The translations under genes were made by a program, and so were the position numbers. Positions 18,435 through 27,573 of a stretch of 64,000 nt of DNA are shown here, in pieces. The stretch is from NCBI RefSeq assembly GCF_024380015.1, contig NZ_CP101509.1, forward strand, positions 1,364,001 to 1,428,000. The letters run 5' to 3'. The stretch comes from Photobacterium atrarenae (lineage in GTDB: Bacteria; Pseudomonadota; Gammaproteobacteria; Enterobacterales; Vibrionaceae). The notes beneath the pieces are model-generated. The model was not told where the DNA came from and made no database searches. It was given only the letters and a program-made list of their open reading frames with translations. Numbering within the stretch: position 1 is the first letter of the stretch; every line of letters begins with the position of its first letter.

Positions 18435-18980
18435 ATGCTCCGGAAGTTTCTGAGCATGGTTTTGTTGGTGTTGTGGATTGGGCTGGGTGCAATTGTGCCG
18501 GCTTCTGCACATCTGCCAACACCGGTACAACCTGAATTGTCATCGGCGACGCAAGCCCACGCACGGTTGGCTGTGGCCGATCATTCCCCCTTTGAACAAT
18601 CTGCATCGCAAGACTTTTGCCATACACTGGCAGATGTATTTATGTGGCATGCACCATGTGCGAAGACGACAGCGTCGCAGGATAGTGATAATCATCAACA
18701 TGCACCCGCTGAGCGGCAACTGGATCCGGCGCTGATTGGCCCTTCCCGGATCGGAATTGGCAGCCGGGATGACGCGGACGACACCGAGCCGCTGTATCTG
18801 CTGGCCATTGAGTTGCCGATTGAGCCAGTACCGAGTTTTGTCGTCGGTTATCGTATCGATTTTCATGCCACACGGGACTGGACCCGCCGGGTGCGCCCAT
18901 CTGCCGGGCGTATTGGCGGTTGGAAAGACAGTAACCGGCTCTATCAACCCTATCAACATCGCTTTTCTCTTCTCGACTGA
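18435..18980 (+). CDS. Hypothetical exported protein upstream of SecDF2
   Basis: A 181-residue protein with a signal peptide (LRKFLSMVLLVLWIGLGA, cleavage near ASAH). The mature part is His/Asp-rich (HSPFEQ, CHTL, MWHAPC, DNHQHAP) with two cysteines, and could bind metal. A GTG at 18411 is an alternative start; ATG 18435 puts the signal peptide first and has GGGAG upstream. I do not recognise a family. It precedes secD by about 270 bp and may not share its transcript. Confidence 0.65.
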   Translation: MLRKFLSMVLLVLWIGLGAIVPASAHLPTPVQPELSSATQAHARLAVADHSPFEQSASQDFCHTLADVFMWHAPCAKTTASQDSDNHQHAPAERQLDPALIGPSRIGIGSRDDADDTEPLYLLAIELPIEPVPSFVVGYRIDFHATRDWTRRVRPSAGRIGGWKDSNRLYQPYQHRFSLLD

Positions 18981-19031
18981 TCGCGTCTGATTGGACGCGA
19001 TAACAGGCTTGCCGTTTTTGCAGCACCTGTC

Positions 19032-19102
19032 ATACCAATCTGAAAACATTTCGGGTCATTTTCCTCATGAAAAGTTGTTCACCGACCGAGTCAGATTGGT
19101 AT
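19032..19102. repeat. 71-bp element with 12-bp perfect inverted ends
   Basis: ATACCAATCTGA at 19032-19043 is the exact reverse complement of TCAGATTGGTAT at 19091-19102. Short palindromic elements with this kind of ACCAATC/GATTGGT end are common between genes in Vibrionaceae, by recollection. It could be a miniature mobile element or a stable RNA hairpin. No second copy was noticed in this window. Confidence 0.55.
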
Positions 19103-19252
19103 CACGATCAAGCGCCGCCAGGCCCTCAACAGTGGGCTGGCGTAACATCATTTTCCGACCACTGTCGGATATTGGACTTTGGCTTCTGTCTGACAGGGCC
19201 GGAGCCTCGTGTATGGTGAAAAACAATGAGAAAGAGACAAACCCAACGGCGG

Positions 19253-21043
19253 ATGAATCACTACCCGGCATGGAAATATGCCGTGTTAGTGCTCTCCCTT
19301 GCCGTCATGCTACTGAGCGCCTTACCGAGCTGGTACGGTGAAGATGCTGCTGTTCAGATCGCAGCCACTGCCGGAGCCGGACCTGATATCGTCCAGCTTC
19401 AACGCGATTTAACTTCAAGGGGGATTGCGGTCAAACGGATTGATCAGCAACCGGATAAAACCGTGGTTATCCTGCAGCAATCCACCCAGCAGGCCGCAGC
19501 CAAGCAAGCACTGGCTGAACTGCTCGGCGTAAAAGGGAGTGATGCCCGGTTGACGCTGGCAATGTCAGCGGCGGCACCAGACTGGTTGCAGCGGCTGGGC
19601 TTTGCGCCGATCAAACTGGGACTGGATTTGCGCGGCGGGGTTCAGTTTCTGCTGGATGTTGACCTTGCACCCGTCTATCAGGCACAAGCGGAGCAGCTTC
19701 GCGAGAGTCTGCAGCAGGCCTTGCGCCAGCAAGGGATCCGCCAGGTCCGGGTGGCATTGGCCGGAGCGGATCACCTGACTGTGTCTGTGCCCTCATCGGA
19801 AGCGGCAGGGAAAGTTCGGCAGTACCTGCGACAACAAGCGCCACAATGGCAAGTGGCCCATGGCGTTGGGAATCAGCTGACCTTAACGCTGAGCCCGGAG
19901 GAGCAACGCGAGCTACGCCAACTTACGGTGCAGCAAAACTTGCAAATTATGCGCAGCCGGATTGAAGAGTTGGGGATCACCGAAGCGCTGGTGCAGCGTC
20001 AGGGAGAAAACCGGATCCGAATTGAGTTGCCCGGGGTTCAGGAACCTGCGGCGGCCAAACGGGTCATCGGGGCGACAGCCAGCCTGGCATTTCATGCTGT
20101 GCAGGCAACCGGGAGAACGATTGTTATCCCTGACGAGCAGGGGCAGTCGGTCCGCCTTGCGCGTCAGCCGGTGTTGACCGGCGAGCATATTGTTGATGCC
20201 CGGGCCGGTTTTGGTGAAATGGGCACCGCGGAAGTGAATATTACGCTCGACAGGGCGGGCGGACGACAGATGTCGGTATTTTCCCGTCAGCATATTGGTC
20301 AGGCGATGGCGACAGTTTTTCGTGAATACCGCCCGAATGCAGTCGGGGGCACTGAGCAGCACAGCAAAGTGATCAGTGTCGCCACCATTCAGAGCCAATT
20401 GGGGCATCGGTTTCGGATCACGGGGGCCGGCAGTATTACCGATGCCCAGGAGCTGGCCCTGTTGCTACGAGCCGGCTCGCTCACCGCGCCGGTGACGATC
20501 GTAGAAGAACGGACGATTGGTCCGACGCTTGGGGCCGAGAATATTGAAAGTGGATTTGCCGCTCTGGGGCTGGGCTTGGGGTTGACTCTATTGTTTATGG
20601 CGCTGTGGTACCGGCGTTTGGGCTGGGTGGCGAATGTCGCGCTGATCGCCAATATGGTGATGCTGTTCGGTTTGTTGGCACTGATCCCTGGCGCTGTGCT
20701 GACCTTGCCAGGGATTGCCGGTCTGGTGCTGACGGTAGGAATGGCGGTCGATACCAATGTGCTGATTTTTGAGCGGATCCGCGACAAGCTCAAAGTGGGG
20801 CATAGCCTGGCACAAGCCATTGACCAGGGCTTTCGAAGTTCCTTTACGACTATCTTTGATGCGAATTTCACCACGATGATCACCGCAGTGGTGCTTTATG
20901 CTGTGGGAAATGGCCCGGTTCAGGGGTTTGCCCTTACCCTGGGTCTTGGCCTGCTCACCAGTATGTTTACCGGTATTTTTGCTTCCCGTGCTCTGATTAA
21001 CCTGGTCTGGGGCCGTGATGTACGACACGAGGTGCGAATTTAA
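19253..21043 (+). CDS. secD: Protein translocase subunit SecD (second-type copy)
   Basis: This 596-residue inner-membrane protein has an N-terminal helix (YPAWKYAVLVLSLAVM), a large periplasmic P1 domain with the D1 motif IKLGLDLRGGVQFLLDVD, and a C-terminal RND-type membrane block with GMAVDTNVLIFERIRD. SecD and SecF pull translocated proteins out on the periplasmic side using ion flow. ATG 19253 matches the usual MxxYPxWKY opening of SecD; ATG 19226 is an alternative giving nine more residues. No yajC precedes it, so this looks like the stand-alone SecDF paralogue known from Vibrio rather than the yajC-secD-secF locus. Confidence 0.92.
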   Translation: MNHYPAWKYAVLVLSLAVMLLSALPSWYGEDAAVQIAATAGAGPDIVQLQRDLTSRGIAVKRIDQQPDKTVVILQQSTQQAAAKQALAELLGVKGSDARLTLAMSAAAPDWLQRLGFAPIKLGLDLRGGVQFLLDVDLAPVYQAQAEQLRESLQQALRQQGIRQVRVALAGADHLTVSVPSSEAAGKVRQYLRQQAPQWQVAHGVGNQLTLTLSPEEQRELRQLTVQQNLQIMRSRIEELGITEALVQRQGENRIRIELPGVQEPAAAKRVIGATASLAFHAVQATGRTIVIPDEQGQSVRLARQPVLTGEHIVDARAGFGEMGTAEVNITLDRAGGRQMSVFSRQHIGQAMATVFREYRPNAVGGTEQHSKVISVATIQSQLGHRFRITGAGSITDAQELALLLRAGSLTAPVTIVEERTIGPTLGAENIESGFAALGLGLGLTLLFMALWYRRLGWVANVALIANMVMLFGLLALIPGAVLTLPGIAGLVLTVGMAVDTNVLIFERIRDKLKVGHSLAQAIDQGFRSSFTTIFDANFTTMITAVVLYAVGNGPVQGFALTLGLGLLTSMFTGIFASRALINLVWGRDVRHEVRI

Positions 21044-21044
21044 G

Positions 21045-21941
21045 ATGATGATTTCGATGAAAAATGCTACTCAGTGGCGCTATGTTACAACGGCTATTTC
21101 CGTGATTTTTCTGGTTGTATCTCTGGTCATGATCGGGGTGCGTGGCTTGAACTGGGGACTGGATTTTACCGGCGGGGTGGTCGCTGAGGTTCAGCTTGAT
21201 CCGGTGGTGACTAACCATCAACTGGATCAGGTGCTGGAGACCGCGCTGCATCAGGATGTTAGTGTGATTGCCGCGGGAGAGCCCGGCCGCTGGGTACTGC
21301 GCTATGCCATCCCAGAGCCAGGCGCGCAAGTGGATATTACGGCGTCCCTGAAAACGCTGGATGCTGAAGGGTTGGTGCTGAACACCAGTATGGTCGGGCC
21401 GCAGGTGGGGCAGGAGCTGGCAGAGCAGGGGGGATTGGCGTTGCTGGTCTCTGTCTTGTGTATCCTGGGTTATCTCAGCTACCGCTTCGAGTGGCGGCTG
21501 GCTTCCGGTGCTGTGATTGCCCTGTTTCATGATGTTACTTTTGTGTTGGGCTTTTTTGCCGCCACACAAACGGAGTTTAATCTGACTGTGCTGGCGGCAG
21601 TGCTGGCTATTCTCGGTTATTCCCTCAATGACTCGATCATTATTGCGGATCGTATCCGGGAAGTGTTGCTTGCCAAGCCTCAGGCGCCGATCCGCCAGAT
21701 CAGCAATGAAGCGTTAGCTGCAACCATATCTCGCACGCTGGTGACCTCCGGGACAACGCTGATGACGGTGGGGGCTCTGTGGCTGTTGGGCGGTGGAGCG
21801 CTGGCAGGGTTTGCTTTGGCGATGTTTATCGGCATCCTGACCGGAACCTGGTCGTCGATCTCTGTCGGGACAGTGTTGCCTGAGTTGCTGAAGTTGCAGG
21901 CCCGGCATTATCTGCCACCCCCGGTCAGCGAAGCACCGTGA
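21045..21941 (+). CDS. secF: Protein translocase subunit SecF (second-type copy)
   Basis: This 298-residue partner of SecD has an N-terminal helix, the motif GLNWGLDFTGGVVAEVQ (SecF D1 segment), and a C-terminal block with ILGYSLNDSIIIADRIRE and RTLVTSGTTLMTVGALWLLGG. All are standard SecF signatures. ATG 21045 begins one base after the secD stop, which fits translational coupling; a longer start at 21015 inside secD is less likely. A terminator follows. Confidence 0.92.
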   Translation: MMISMKNATQWRYVTTAISVIFLVVSLVMIGVRGLNWGLDFTGGVVAEVQLDPVVTNHQLDQVLETALHQDVSVIAAGEPGRWVLRYAIPEPGAQVDITASLKTLDAEGLVLNTSMVGPQVGQELAEQGGLALLVSVLCILGYLSYRFEWRLASGAVIALFHDVTFVLGFFAATQTEFNLTVLAAVLAILGYSLNDSIIIADRIREVLLAKPQAPIRQISNEALAATISRTLVTSGTTLMTVGALWLLGGGALAGFALAMFIGILTGTWSSISVGTVLPELLKLQARHYLPPPVSEAP

Positions 21942-21948
21942 CTCTCTA

Positions 21949-21976
21949 GACAAAGGCCGCTCCAGCGGCTTTTGTC
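21949..21976 (+). terminator. Terminator after secF
   Basis: GACAAAGGCCGC pairs, with one mismatch/bulge, with GCGGCTTTTGTC around TCCA, followed by TTAGTTTT. Placed directly after the secF stop. Confidence 0.7.
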
Positions 21977-22207
21977 TTAGTTTTGAGACGAATAGAACTC
22001 TTTTATGACACTATTCATTTTTTGTGTGCAAATTTATCATTGCTTGTCGATACTAAATTTAAATTCACTTTTTAAACTGTACGGTTTGTCACAAGGTTGG
22101 GTTGCTTGAATCGCGATGGAAAGTGAATAGCAACCGAGGTTGCATTGATTGTTCGTGAGCGTGACGAGTCTCAACTGAATAAACAGATAGATGACAAAGG
22201 CAGTATT

Positions 22208-22912
22208 ATGTACGACACAGAAATGAAGTTAAATCATCGAATTGTCCAGTTTGTTGATGCGCAATTGCATGAGCTACTTGACACTGAGTCGGTGACAGAG
22301 AGCTGTGCGGACAGCGGTAACCAAGCCATGCATGACGCCATGGTGTCGATCCTGACGCAGTACTTATCTGGGTTGAAGGCGATCAATTGTCTGCTGAATA
22401 AAGGATTTGTGGCCCAAACGCGAGGGATTTTTCAAACCCTAGGGGATGATTACGAAGATATTATTTTCCTTAGTCTGCCGTGCCAGGACGGGCAAATGAC
22501 GCCGCTTCATCATGCGTACCTTAAAAGTGTTGCCGGCGCAGAATATCATGGTTGCTATAGCCCGATTTCCCGCTGTGAAATTCGCAATATGATCAAGCAG
22601 GCGAAAAACATCAATCATAATGTGTTTCAGCTCTATCCTAAGAAGCAGGCACTTCAGGTGCTGCGCCCTCATGGTGGGAAACCCTGCTCGGTTGAGGTGG
22701 CGATCGATCTGCACCGACATTTTGCCTATAAAGCCATTTTGCTGGCCGTGCTGACGGCTAAAGTGGCCGGCAACCTCGAGGTTATGGGAGCCTGCCTGAA
22801 CTTCCGCGCCCATTTGGAAATGACTGACTCTCGGGCTGTGATGTTCGATTTGCCAAGTATGCCGCAGCCGCAAACAGTTCGCTCAGAACCGCGTTATGCT
22901 GCGGTGAGATAA
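22208..22912 (+). CDS. Hypothetical cytoplasmic protein (DUF5677-like by appearance)
   Basis: A 234-residue soluble, mainly helical protein. The region ILTQYLSGLKAINCLLNKGF followed by ARGIFQTLGDDYEDI-type residues recalls DUF5677 helical-bundle proteins, but this is only a visual resemblance. ATG 22208 is chosen over 22145 because AAAGGCAG precedes it and residues before it look like leader. The C-terminus is a polar tail (PQPQTVRSEP). It is monocistronic; function is unknown. Confidence 0.65.
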   Translation: MYDTEMKLNHRIVQFVDAQLHELLDTESVTESCADSGNQAMHDAMVSILTQYLSGLKAINCLLNKGFVAQTRGIFQTLGDDYEDIIFLSLPCQDGQMTPLHHAYLKSVAGAEYHGCYSPISRCEIRNMIKQAKNINHNVFQLYPKKQALQVLRPHGGKPCSVEVAIDLHRHFAYKAILLAVLTAKVAGNLEVMGACLNFRAHLEMTDSRAVMFDLPSMPQPQTVRSEPRYAAVR

Positions 22913-22928
22913 AGTATAACTCCCTCGG

Positions 22929-22992
22929 CTACCCAAGATAATCTGAATTGTGTTAACGTCAAAGTAAGCCGTTCATAAGGGAATTTGGGTAG
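22929..22992. promoter_or_regulatory. 8-bp inverted repeat reaching the metC ribosome-site region
   Basis: CTACCCAA (22929-22936) is complementary to TTGGGTAG (22985-22992), which ends three bases before the metC start codon. In a transcript starting upstream, the pairing could mask the ribosome-binding region. There is no MetJ-box array in sight. It may be chance. Confidence 0.3.
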
Positions 22993-22995
22993 ACC

Positions 22996-24186
22996 ATGGG
23001 AAAAAAACAGTTAGACACCAAAATTATTACTGCCGGTCGCGATAAAAAGTGGACCCAGCAGCTGGTAAATCCGCCAGTCAGCCGCGCCTCAACGGTTGTA
23101 TTTGACTCCGTTGCAGAGATGAATCATGCAACGGCAAATCGAGCCAATAAAACGTTATTTTACGGACGCCGGGGAACCAATACCCACTTTGCTTTTCAGG
23201 ATGCGATGGTGGCGCTTGAAGGCGGGGTCGGCTGCGCATTGTATCCCTGTGGTACCGCAGCCATCACCAATGCGATTTTGTCTTTCGTCAAAGCGGGTGA
23301 TCACATTCTGATGGTTGACGGGGTGTATGAGCCTACCCGGGATTTCTGTGACAAGATCCTCGACAAAATGGGGGTGGAAACCACCTATTATGATCCGATG
23401 ATTGGAGAAGGGATCCGCGATCTGATCCGTCCGAATACCACGGTCCTGTTCCTGGAATCACCTTGTTCGATCACCATGGAAGTACAGGACGTGCCGACGC
23501 TGGCCAGGGTCGCTCATGAGCACGATCTGGTGGTGATGCTGGATAACACCTGGGCATCACCGATCCACTTCCAGCCGTTTGAACACGGGGTTGATATTTC
23601 GATTCAGGCTGCGACTAAATATATTGTCGGTCACTCGGATGTGATGCTGGGAACGGCGACGGCCAATGAACGCTGCTGGGACCAACTCCGTGAAAGCAGC
23701 TACCTGATGGGGCAGTGTACTTCTCCGGATGATATCTATCTGGCGATGCGTGGTCTGCGTACGTTGGGTGTACGCCTGAAACAGCATGAGCAAAGTAGCC
23801 TGAAAGTTGCGCAATGGCTGGCAGCGCGTGAGGAAGTGGATCATGTTCGCCACCCGGCCATGGAAACTTGTGAGGGGCATGCGTTCTTTCAGCGTGATTT
23901 CAAAGGGGGGAATGGCCTGTTCTCTGTGGTGCTCAACCGCGGCAATACCGAGGCACTGACGGCAATGCTGGACGGGATGGAGCACTTTAGTATGGGGTAC
24001 TCCTGGGGCGGATTTGAAAGCCTGATCCTGGCCAATGAGAATATCAATGCATTGAGAACGGCAAAGAAGAAGGATTTCGCTGGGCCGATGTTGCGCCTGC
24101 ATATTGGCTTGGAAGATGTCGATGATTTGATCCGAGATCTCGAAGCTGGCTTTGAACGCTTTAATGCGGTGCTCAATCACCAATAA
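22996..24186 (+). CDS. metC: Cystathionine beta-lyase
   Basis: This 396-residue PLP enzyme of the Cys/Met metabolism family cleaves cystathionine to homocysteine, pyruvate and ammonia in methionine synthesis. Visible: LFYGRRGTNTHFAFQDAM, the PLP phosphate segment YPCGTAAITNAI, LDNTWASP, and the Schiff-base lysine in QAATKYIVGHSDVM. The C-terminal MGYSWGGFESL is typical of MetC rather than MetB. Length equals E. coli MetC. The short leader has an inverted repeat noted separately. Confidence 0.92.
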   Translation: MGKKQLDTKIITAGRDKKWTQQLVNPPVSRASTVVFDSVAEMNHATANRANKTLFYGRRGTNTHFAFQDAMVALEGGVGCALYPCGTAAITNAILSFVKAGDHILMVDGVYEPTRDFCDKILDKMGVETTYYDPMIGEGIRDLIRPNTTVLFLESPCSITMEVQDVPTLARVAHEHDLVVMLDNTWASPIHFQPFEHGVDISIQAATKYIVGHSDVMLGTATANERCWDQLRESSYLMGQCTSPDDIYLAMRGLRTLGVRLKQHEQSSLKVAQWLAAREEVDHVRHPAMETCEGHAFFQRDFKGGNGLFSVVLNRGNTEALTAMLDGMEHFSMGYSWGGFESLILANENINALRTAKKKDFAGPMLRLHIGLEDVDDLIRDLEAGFERFNAVLNHQ

Positions 24187-24318
24187 TCCGGCAACGTAAG
24201 CCCCAGGCTGCGCGAGCCGTAGCCTGAACCTCTCCCGCCCCTCACCGTTTCACCATACTTTTCAAAGAACTGTCTAGACTAATAAGACATTCGGTAAATA
24301 AATCAGTAGGGGCCTTTC

Positions 24319-24660
24319 ATGAAGTACATTTTTCACTGGAGCGTTTTGACGACACTGATAGTGACACTTTTGGGGTGTAGCAGTTCAGAAATCGACGAAT
24401 ACCGGCTTTTTCCTGATGAATATGTCAGTGAGGTCGAATACGACAGTATTTATTACTATGGGTATAATCAGGGCTGTGAAAGCGCGCTAAATATCAGCGG
24501 TGTTGCGGACATGGATTATCTCAAAGATATCACGCTAGATAATAGTGACACCCGGTTTAACGAAGGGTGGGAAGACGGGAATACAGCTTGTGAGGGAGGC
24601 AATCGACAGATAATGCCGTCCTTGTTGATGACTGGCCAGGTTTCAGAGAAGGGCTATTGA
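24319..24660 (+). CDS. Hypothetical lipoprotein
   Basis: A 113-residue protein with a lipobox (VTLLGCSS) at the end of a 19-residue hydrophobic signal. The mature part is acidic, with many tyrosines (SEVEYDSIYYYGYNQGC) and two further cysteines. An AGGGGCC ribosome site precedes ATG 24319. I do not recognise a family. Confidence 0.75.
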   Translation: MKYIFHWSVLTTLIVTLLGCSSSEIDEYRLFPDEYVSEVEYDSIYYYGYNQGCESALNISGVADMDYLKDITLDNSDTRFNEGWEDGNTACEGGNRQIMPSLLMTGQVSEKGY

Positions 24661-24822
24661 ACGAATTGACGTCATGATATTGTCGGAGAGTAGAAGGTAT
24701 TTTGGCGGTTTGGTGATCAGGTTGAAGCCATGGCAAAGGCCGAAATTCAAACGACTCAATCTAGTTCGGATGATAAATATATGATACTGGTTTTATAATT
24801 GGTTGTGTTTGATGAGATAAAA

Positions 24823-24848
24823 AAAACAGACCATGATGGTCTGTTTTA
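24823..24848. terminator. Bidirectional terminator
   Basis: AAAACAGACCAT pairs with ATGGTCTGTTTT with flanking A- and T-runs. It lies between the convergent lipoprotein gene and the minus-strand gene at 24936-25211, so it can serve both. Confidence 0.85.
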
Positions 24849-24935
24849 TTTACCAATATTACAAAAGCAAAAAATTAAACCTAGCCACATACTTCATGGT
24901 TATTCATTTTTGAACGTAATATTTTTTACAGTTGC

Positions 24936-25211
24936 TTATGCAGCATTAGGTTGGGTCAATGTGTGAACCTGGCCTTCTTGGAACGCTACGGGAACCACTG
25001 CATGGACTTCGGGCAGTAAAAGGAACGCATCTTGATTCGTTTCAATCACGACTTGCAGATGCTGATCCAATGCCTTGTATAGCTGAGGAGTTCGTAGTTG
25101 TTTACCTTGATTGCCAAACTGACTGTATTGACCTTTACTGGCGTAGACCCAAATCTTGAAGGGATCTTTGCCCCGTTCGAGCTGCTCGATAAAATCGGCA
25201 ATATGTCTCAT
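24936..25211 (-). CDS. Hypothetical small cytoplasmic protein
   Basis: A 91-residue protein opening MRHIADFIEQLERGKDPF, with no signal peptide or membrane segment. The sequence IWVYASKGQYSQFGNQGKQLRT suggests a small alpha-beta fold. ATG 25211 is chosen over one at 25235 because AGGA lies just upstream and the reading frame before it is T-rich leader. I do not recognise it. Confidence 0.65.
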   Translation of the reverse strand: MRHIADFIEQLERGKDPFKIWVYASKGQYSQFGNQGKQLRTPQLYKALDQHLQVVIETNQDAFLLLPEVHAVVPVAFQEGQVHTLTQPNAA

Positions 25212-25554
25212 AAAAGTCCTTTTTGTTATCATCAATATTTTAATATTGACTGTCCTATTATGGGAGCAAGGTAATTTTTTTCAATTTGAAATCAGCTGTT
25301 CTTAGTAATTAATGTGATCTTGGTATTGTTCTGTGAAAATATCGAATGAAAAATTCATCAAACTGATAAGTCAGATAATAATAAGTGATTCAGTTCTGAT
25401 TGATGAATATTTTATTAAAAGCTGAAGAACCATTTGTGATTCACACAAGATTTTAAACTGGTTGCATATTTTGGTGTCTGTTTATTGTTTCGGATTTACT
25501 CGGTCTTACTGAGCAACTTAGTCCGTCAGATCTGGCTGGCTTGGGATAGCGCCC
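25212..25554. other. AT-rich intergenic region
   Basis: About 340 bp between two minus-strand genes. It carries the promoter region of the gene at 24936-25211. No ORF, hairpin or repeat stands out. Confidence 0.4.
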
Positions 25555-25770
25555 TTAGCTGCTTGGTGTTGGCTTGAGGAGCAGAATGGGTTGCGGTTGC
25601 GGCATGGCTTCCTGCGTCCGGTACAGCTCCATATATTGTTGGCGGAACTGGTGTGCATCCACTCCGTGAGGCAGGCTGGTTTGAGTCAATGACGTTGAGC
25701 TGCAACCGGATAAGCTGAGGAATGCGGCCAAAACGAACTGACGTGAAAATGGAACGTGCTTACTGATCAT
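25555..25770 (-). CDS. Small hypothetical lipoprotein
   Basis: A 71-residue protein with a clear lipobox (SLSGCSS at residue 23) after a short basic start and a hydrophobic run. The mature part is about 48 residues, helical then proline-rich (MPQPQPILLLKPTP). I do not recognise a family; it is a plausible small outer-membrane lipoprotein. Confidence 0.65.
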   Translation of the reverse strand: MISKHVPFSRQFVLAAFLSLSGCSSTSLTQTSLPHGVDAHQFRQQYMELYRTQEAMPQPQPILLLKPTPSS

Positions 25771-25980
25771 TGGCTGTTCCGTGCTGTGTCATAACGACGA
25801 CAATATTCGCCGTGATTTGGTAAACCTTCTGCCATACAATTATAACTCAATCTTAAGACATGTCGCTTTTTTGAGACGCGATGAAGTGTCATGATGCATC
25901 CTTCTGTTAAATATGCGACCGGTATTGCGTGTTTGTTGATACCACAACGCAAAATTGGTAATTCGTAAGCGAGTGAAAAT

Positions 25981-26904
25981 ATGTCTGAAAGCCCGGTTCA
26001 AGTGATTCGCAAAGCTACCTGGGTGGGCTCTGTGGCGAACGTTGGTCTGGCCATCGTTAAAATTGGGGTCGGGAAGCTGACTGGCAGCCAGGCTCTGGTA
26101 GCTGATGGCGTCCATAGTTTTTCTGATCTTGTGACAGATACGGCAATTTTGATTGGGTCCAGGTACTGGACGGCGCCGGCGGATAAAAATCATCCTTATG
26201 GTCACGGTCGCTTCGAAACCCTGACCAATATCTTTATCGGCATGCTGCTGGCTGCTGTCGGGCTGGGGATTGGATGGGATTCTCTCCAGGCGTTGGGCCA
26301 GCCGCCCTCTGCAACACCTGGCCTGCTTGCTTTTGCGGCGGCAGTAGTCTCCATCGTGGTGAAAGAAGGCCTGTATCGCTGGACGTTGGTCCAGGCGAAG
26401 CGGATTAACAGCCGCGCCTTGCACGCCAATGCCTGGCATCATCGCACGGATGCGCTGAGCTCACTACCGGTCGCTGTGGCCGTGATCGTCAATTACCTGG
26501 TCCCTGATTTGCATTATCTGGATCAAGTTGCAGCACTGCTGGTGACCGCGATGATCTTGAAAGCGGCTGTTGAGATCCTCTGGCCGGCTTTACTCGAACT
26601 GACGGAGGCAGAAGCGGATAGCCAGATTGAAACGAAGATCCAGCAATATGCGGCTGATGATCCGGATATCTGTGAAGTCCATGCCATTCGTAGCCGCCGA
26701 ACCGGCAGCACGATATTACTGGATTTTCATTTATTGGTGGATCCTGCGATGAGCGTGGATCAGGCGCATACCATCAGCGAAAACTTTAAATCCCACATTC
26801 TGGTTAAGCTTGATGAGGTGGTGGATGTGATTATCCATATTGAGCCCTACACGTGCGCCGAGCGGGTGATTAATCCGTGTTGTGATGACCATTCCTGTGA
26901 TTGA
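25981..26904 (+). CDS. Cation diffusion facilitator (CDF) transporter
   Basis: This 307-residue inner-membrane metal exporter has six membrane helices and the two metal-site motifs of the family, ALVADGVHSFSDLVTD (helix II) and HHRTDALSSLPV (helix V). A cytoplasmic C-terminal domain ends with histidines and cysteines (CDDHSCD). CDF proteins exchange Zn2+, Fe2+, Mn2+ or Co2+ for protons. The HxxxD arrangement in helix V fits zinc-type members, but metal choice is not certain. The Cys/His tail is unusual enough to note. Confidence 0.92.
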   Translation: MSESPVQVIRKATWVGSVANVGLAIVKIGVGKLTGSQALVADGVHSFSDLVTDTAILIGSRYWTAPADKNHPYGHGRFETLTNIFIGMLLAAVGLGIGWDSLQALGQPPSATPGLLAFAAAVVSIVVKEGLYRWTLVQAKRINSRALHANAWHHRTDALSSLPVAVAVIVNYLVPDLHYLDQVAALLVTAMILKAAVEILWPALLELTEAEADSQIETKIQQYAADDPDICEVHAIRSRRTGSTILLDFHLLVDPAMSVDQAHTISENFKSHILVKLDEVVDVIIHIEPYTCAERVINPCCDDHSCD

Positions 26905-26909
26905 TGCCC

Positions 26910-26943
26910 CAGGCCTGCGCTAATGTTGCACGGCGCAGGCCTG
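26910..26943 (+). terminator. Strong hairpin after the CDF gene
   Basis: CAGGCCTGCGC pairs perfectly with GCGCAGGCCTG across a 12-nt loop. The T-tract behind it (ATTTTCTT after AAGGGAG) is displaced, so termination efficiency is uncertain. Confidence 0.6.
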
Positions 26944-27111
26944 AAGGGAGATTTTCTTAGCTGTTTTTGTGGTTTTGGTACTTTTTTGCTGTTGTCTTAT
27001 CGATGAGATAGGGGGTGCCCGCAGGTTTTCACTAGGCTTTAGTTGTTCCGTCAAATTGCGTCTTGGACGCTACAGGCACCAAGCGCCTGCAGGTTGAAGA
27101 AGGGATATACT

Positions 27112-27498
27112 ATGCCGTTAATTCGAATTAAGTCGTTGCCGTTTGCACAGGAAGCCAGAGTGACTGAAACGGTGACCACCTTATCACAGGCCGTCTCGGA
27201 TGCCGCTAAGATTCCGCTGCATCATATTATGATCACATGGGAATATTTGCCTGCCGGACATTTTGCCCATCACGGTAAAGTGGTCGACTGCCAACCTGAA
27301 GCCACGCATCCGTTACTGGTGGACCTGATCGCGCCGAATTTCAACACCGAAGCACAAATTGCGGCGATGCTGGAGCTGATCGCCCATACGATTGCCGAGC
27401 AGGTTCCCGTCGAAAAAAATAATATTTTCATCAATTTTACGCCGGCATACAGTGATGGCGTTTATGACGAAGGCCATGTCGTCGAGTGGGATTTATAA
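27112..27498 (+). CDS. Tautomerase-family protein (4-oxalocrotonate tautomerase-like)
   Basis: A 128-residue protein starting Met-Pro, where the proline would be the catalytic base after Met removal (PLIRIKSLPF). It is about twice the length of classical 4-oxalocrotonate tautomerase, like a two-module tautomerase. ATG 27112 is chosen because AAGGGA precedes it and it exposes Pro1; the upstream frame to 27043 is leader. The substrate is unknown. Confidence 0.78.
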   Translation: MPLIRIKSLPFAQEARVTETVTTLSQAVSDAAKIPLHHIMITWEYLPAGHFAHHGKVVDCQPEATHPLLVDLIAPNFNTEAQIAAMLELIAHTIAEQVPVEKNNIFINFTPAYSDGVYDEGHVVEWDL

Positions 27499-27541
27499 CC
27501 TAATCGACGCTCAGAAGCCTGATCGCGTACACAAAATTGAA

Positions 27542-27573
27542 AAAAGTCAGCGTATTTTGGGCTGACTTTTTTG
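27542..27573 (+). terminator. Rho-independent terminator
   Basis: AAAAAGTCAGC pairs with GCTGACTTTTT around a T-rich loop and is followed by T bases. It closes the tautomerase gene. Confidence 0.82.

Noticed and set aside
22996..24186. Possible OvoB (PLP sulfoxide lyase) partner for OvoA
   Set aside because: Motifs and length are those of MetC; it is 12 kb from ovoA with no operon link.
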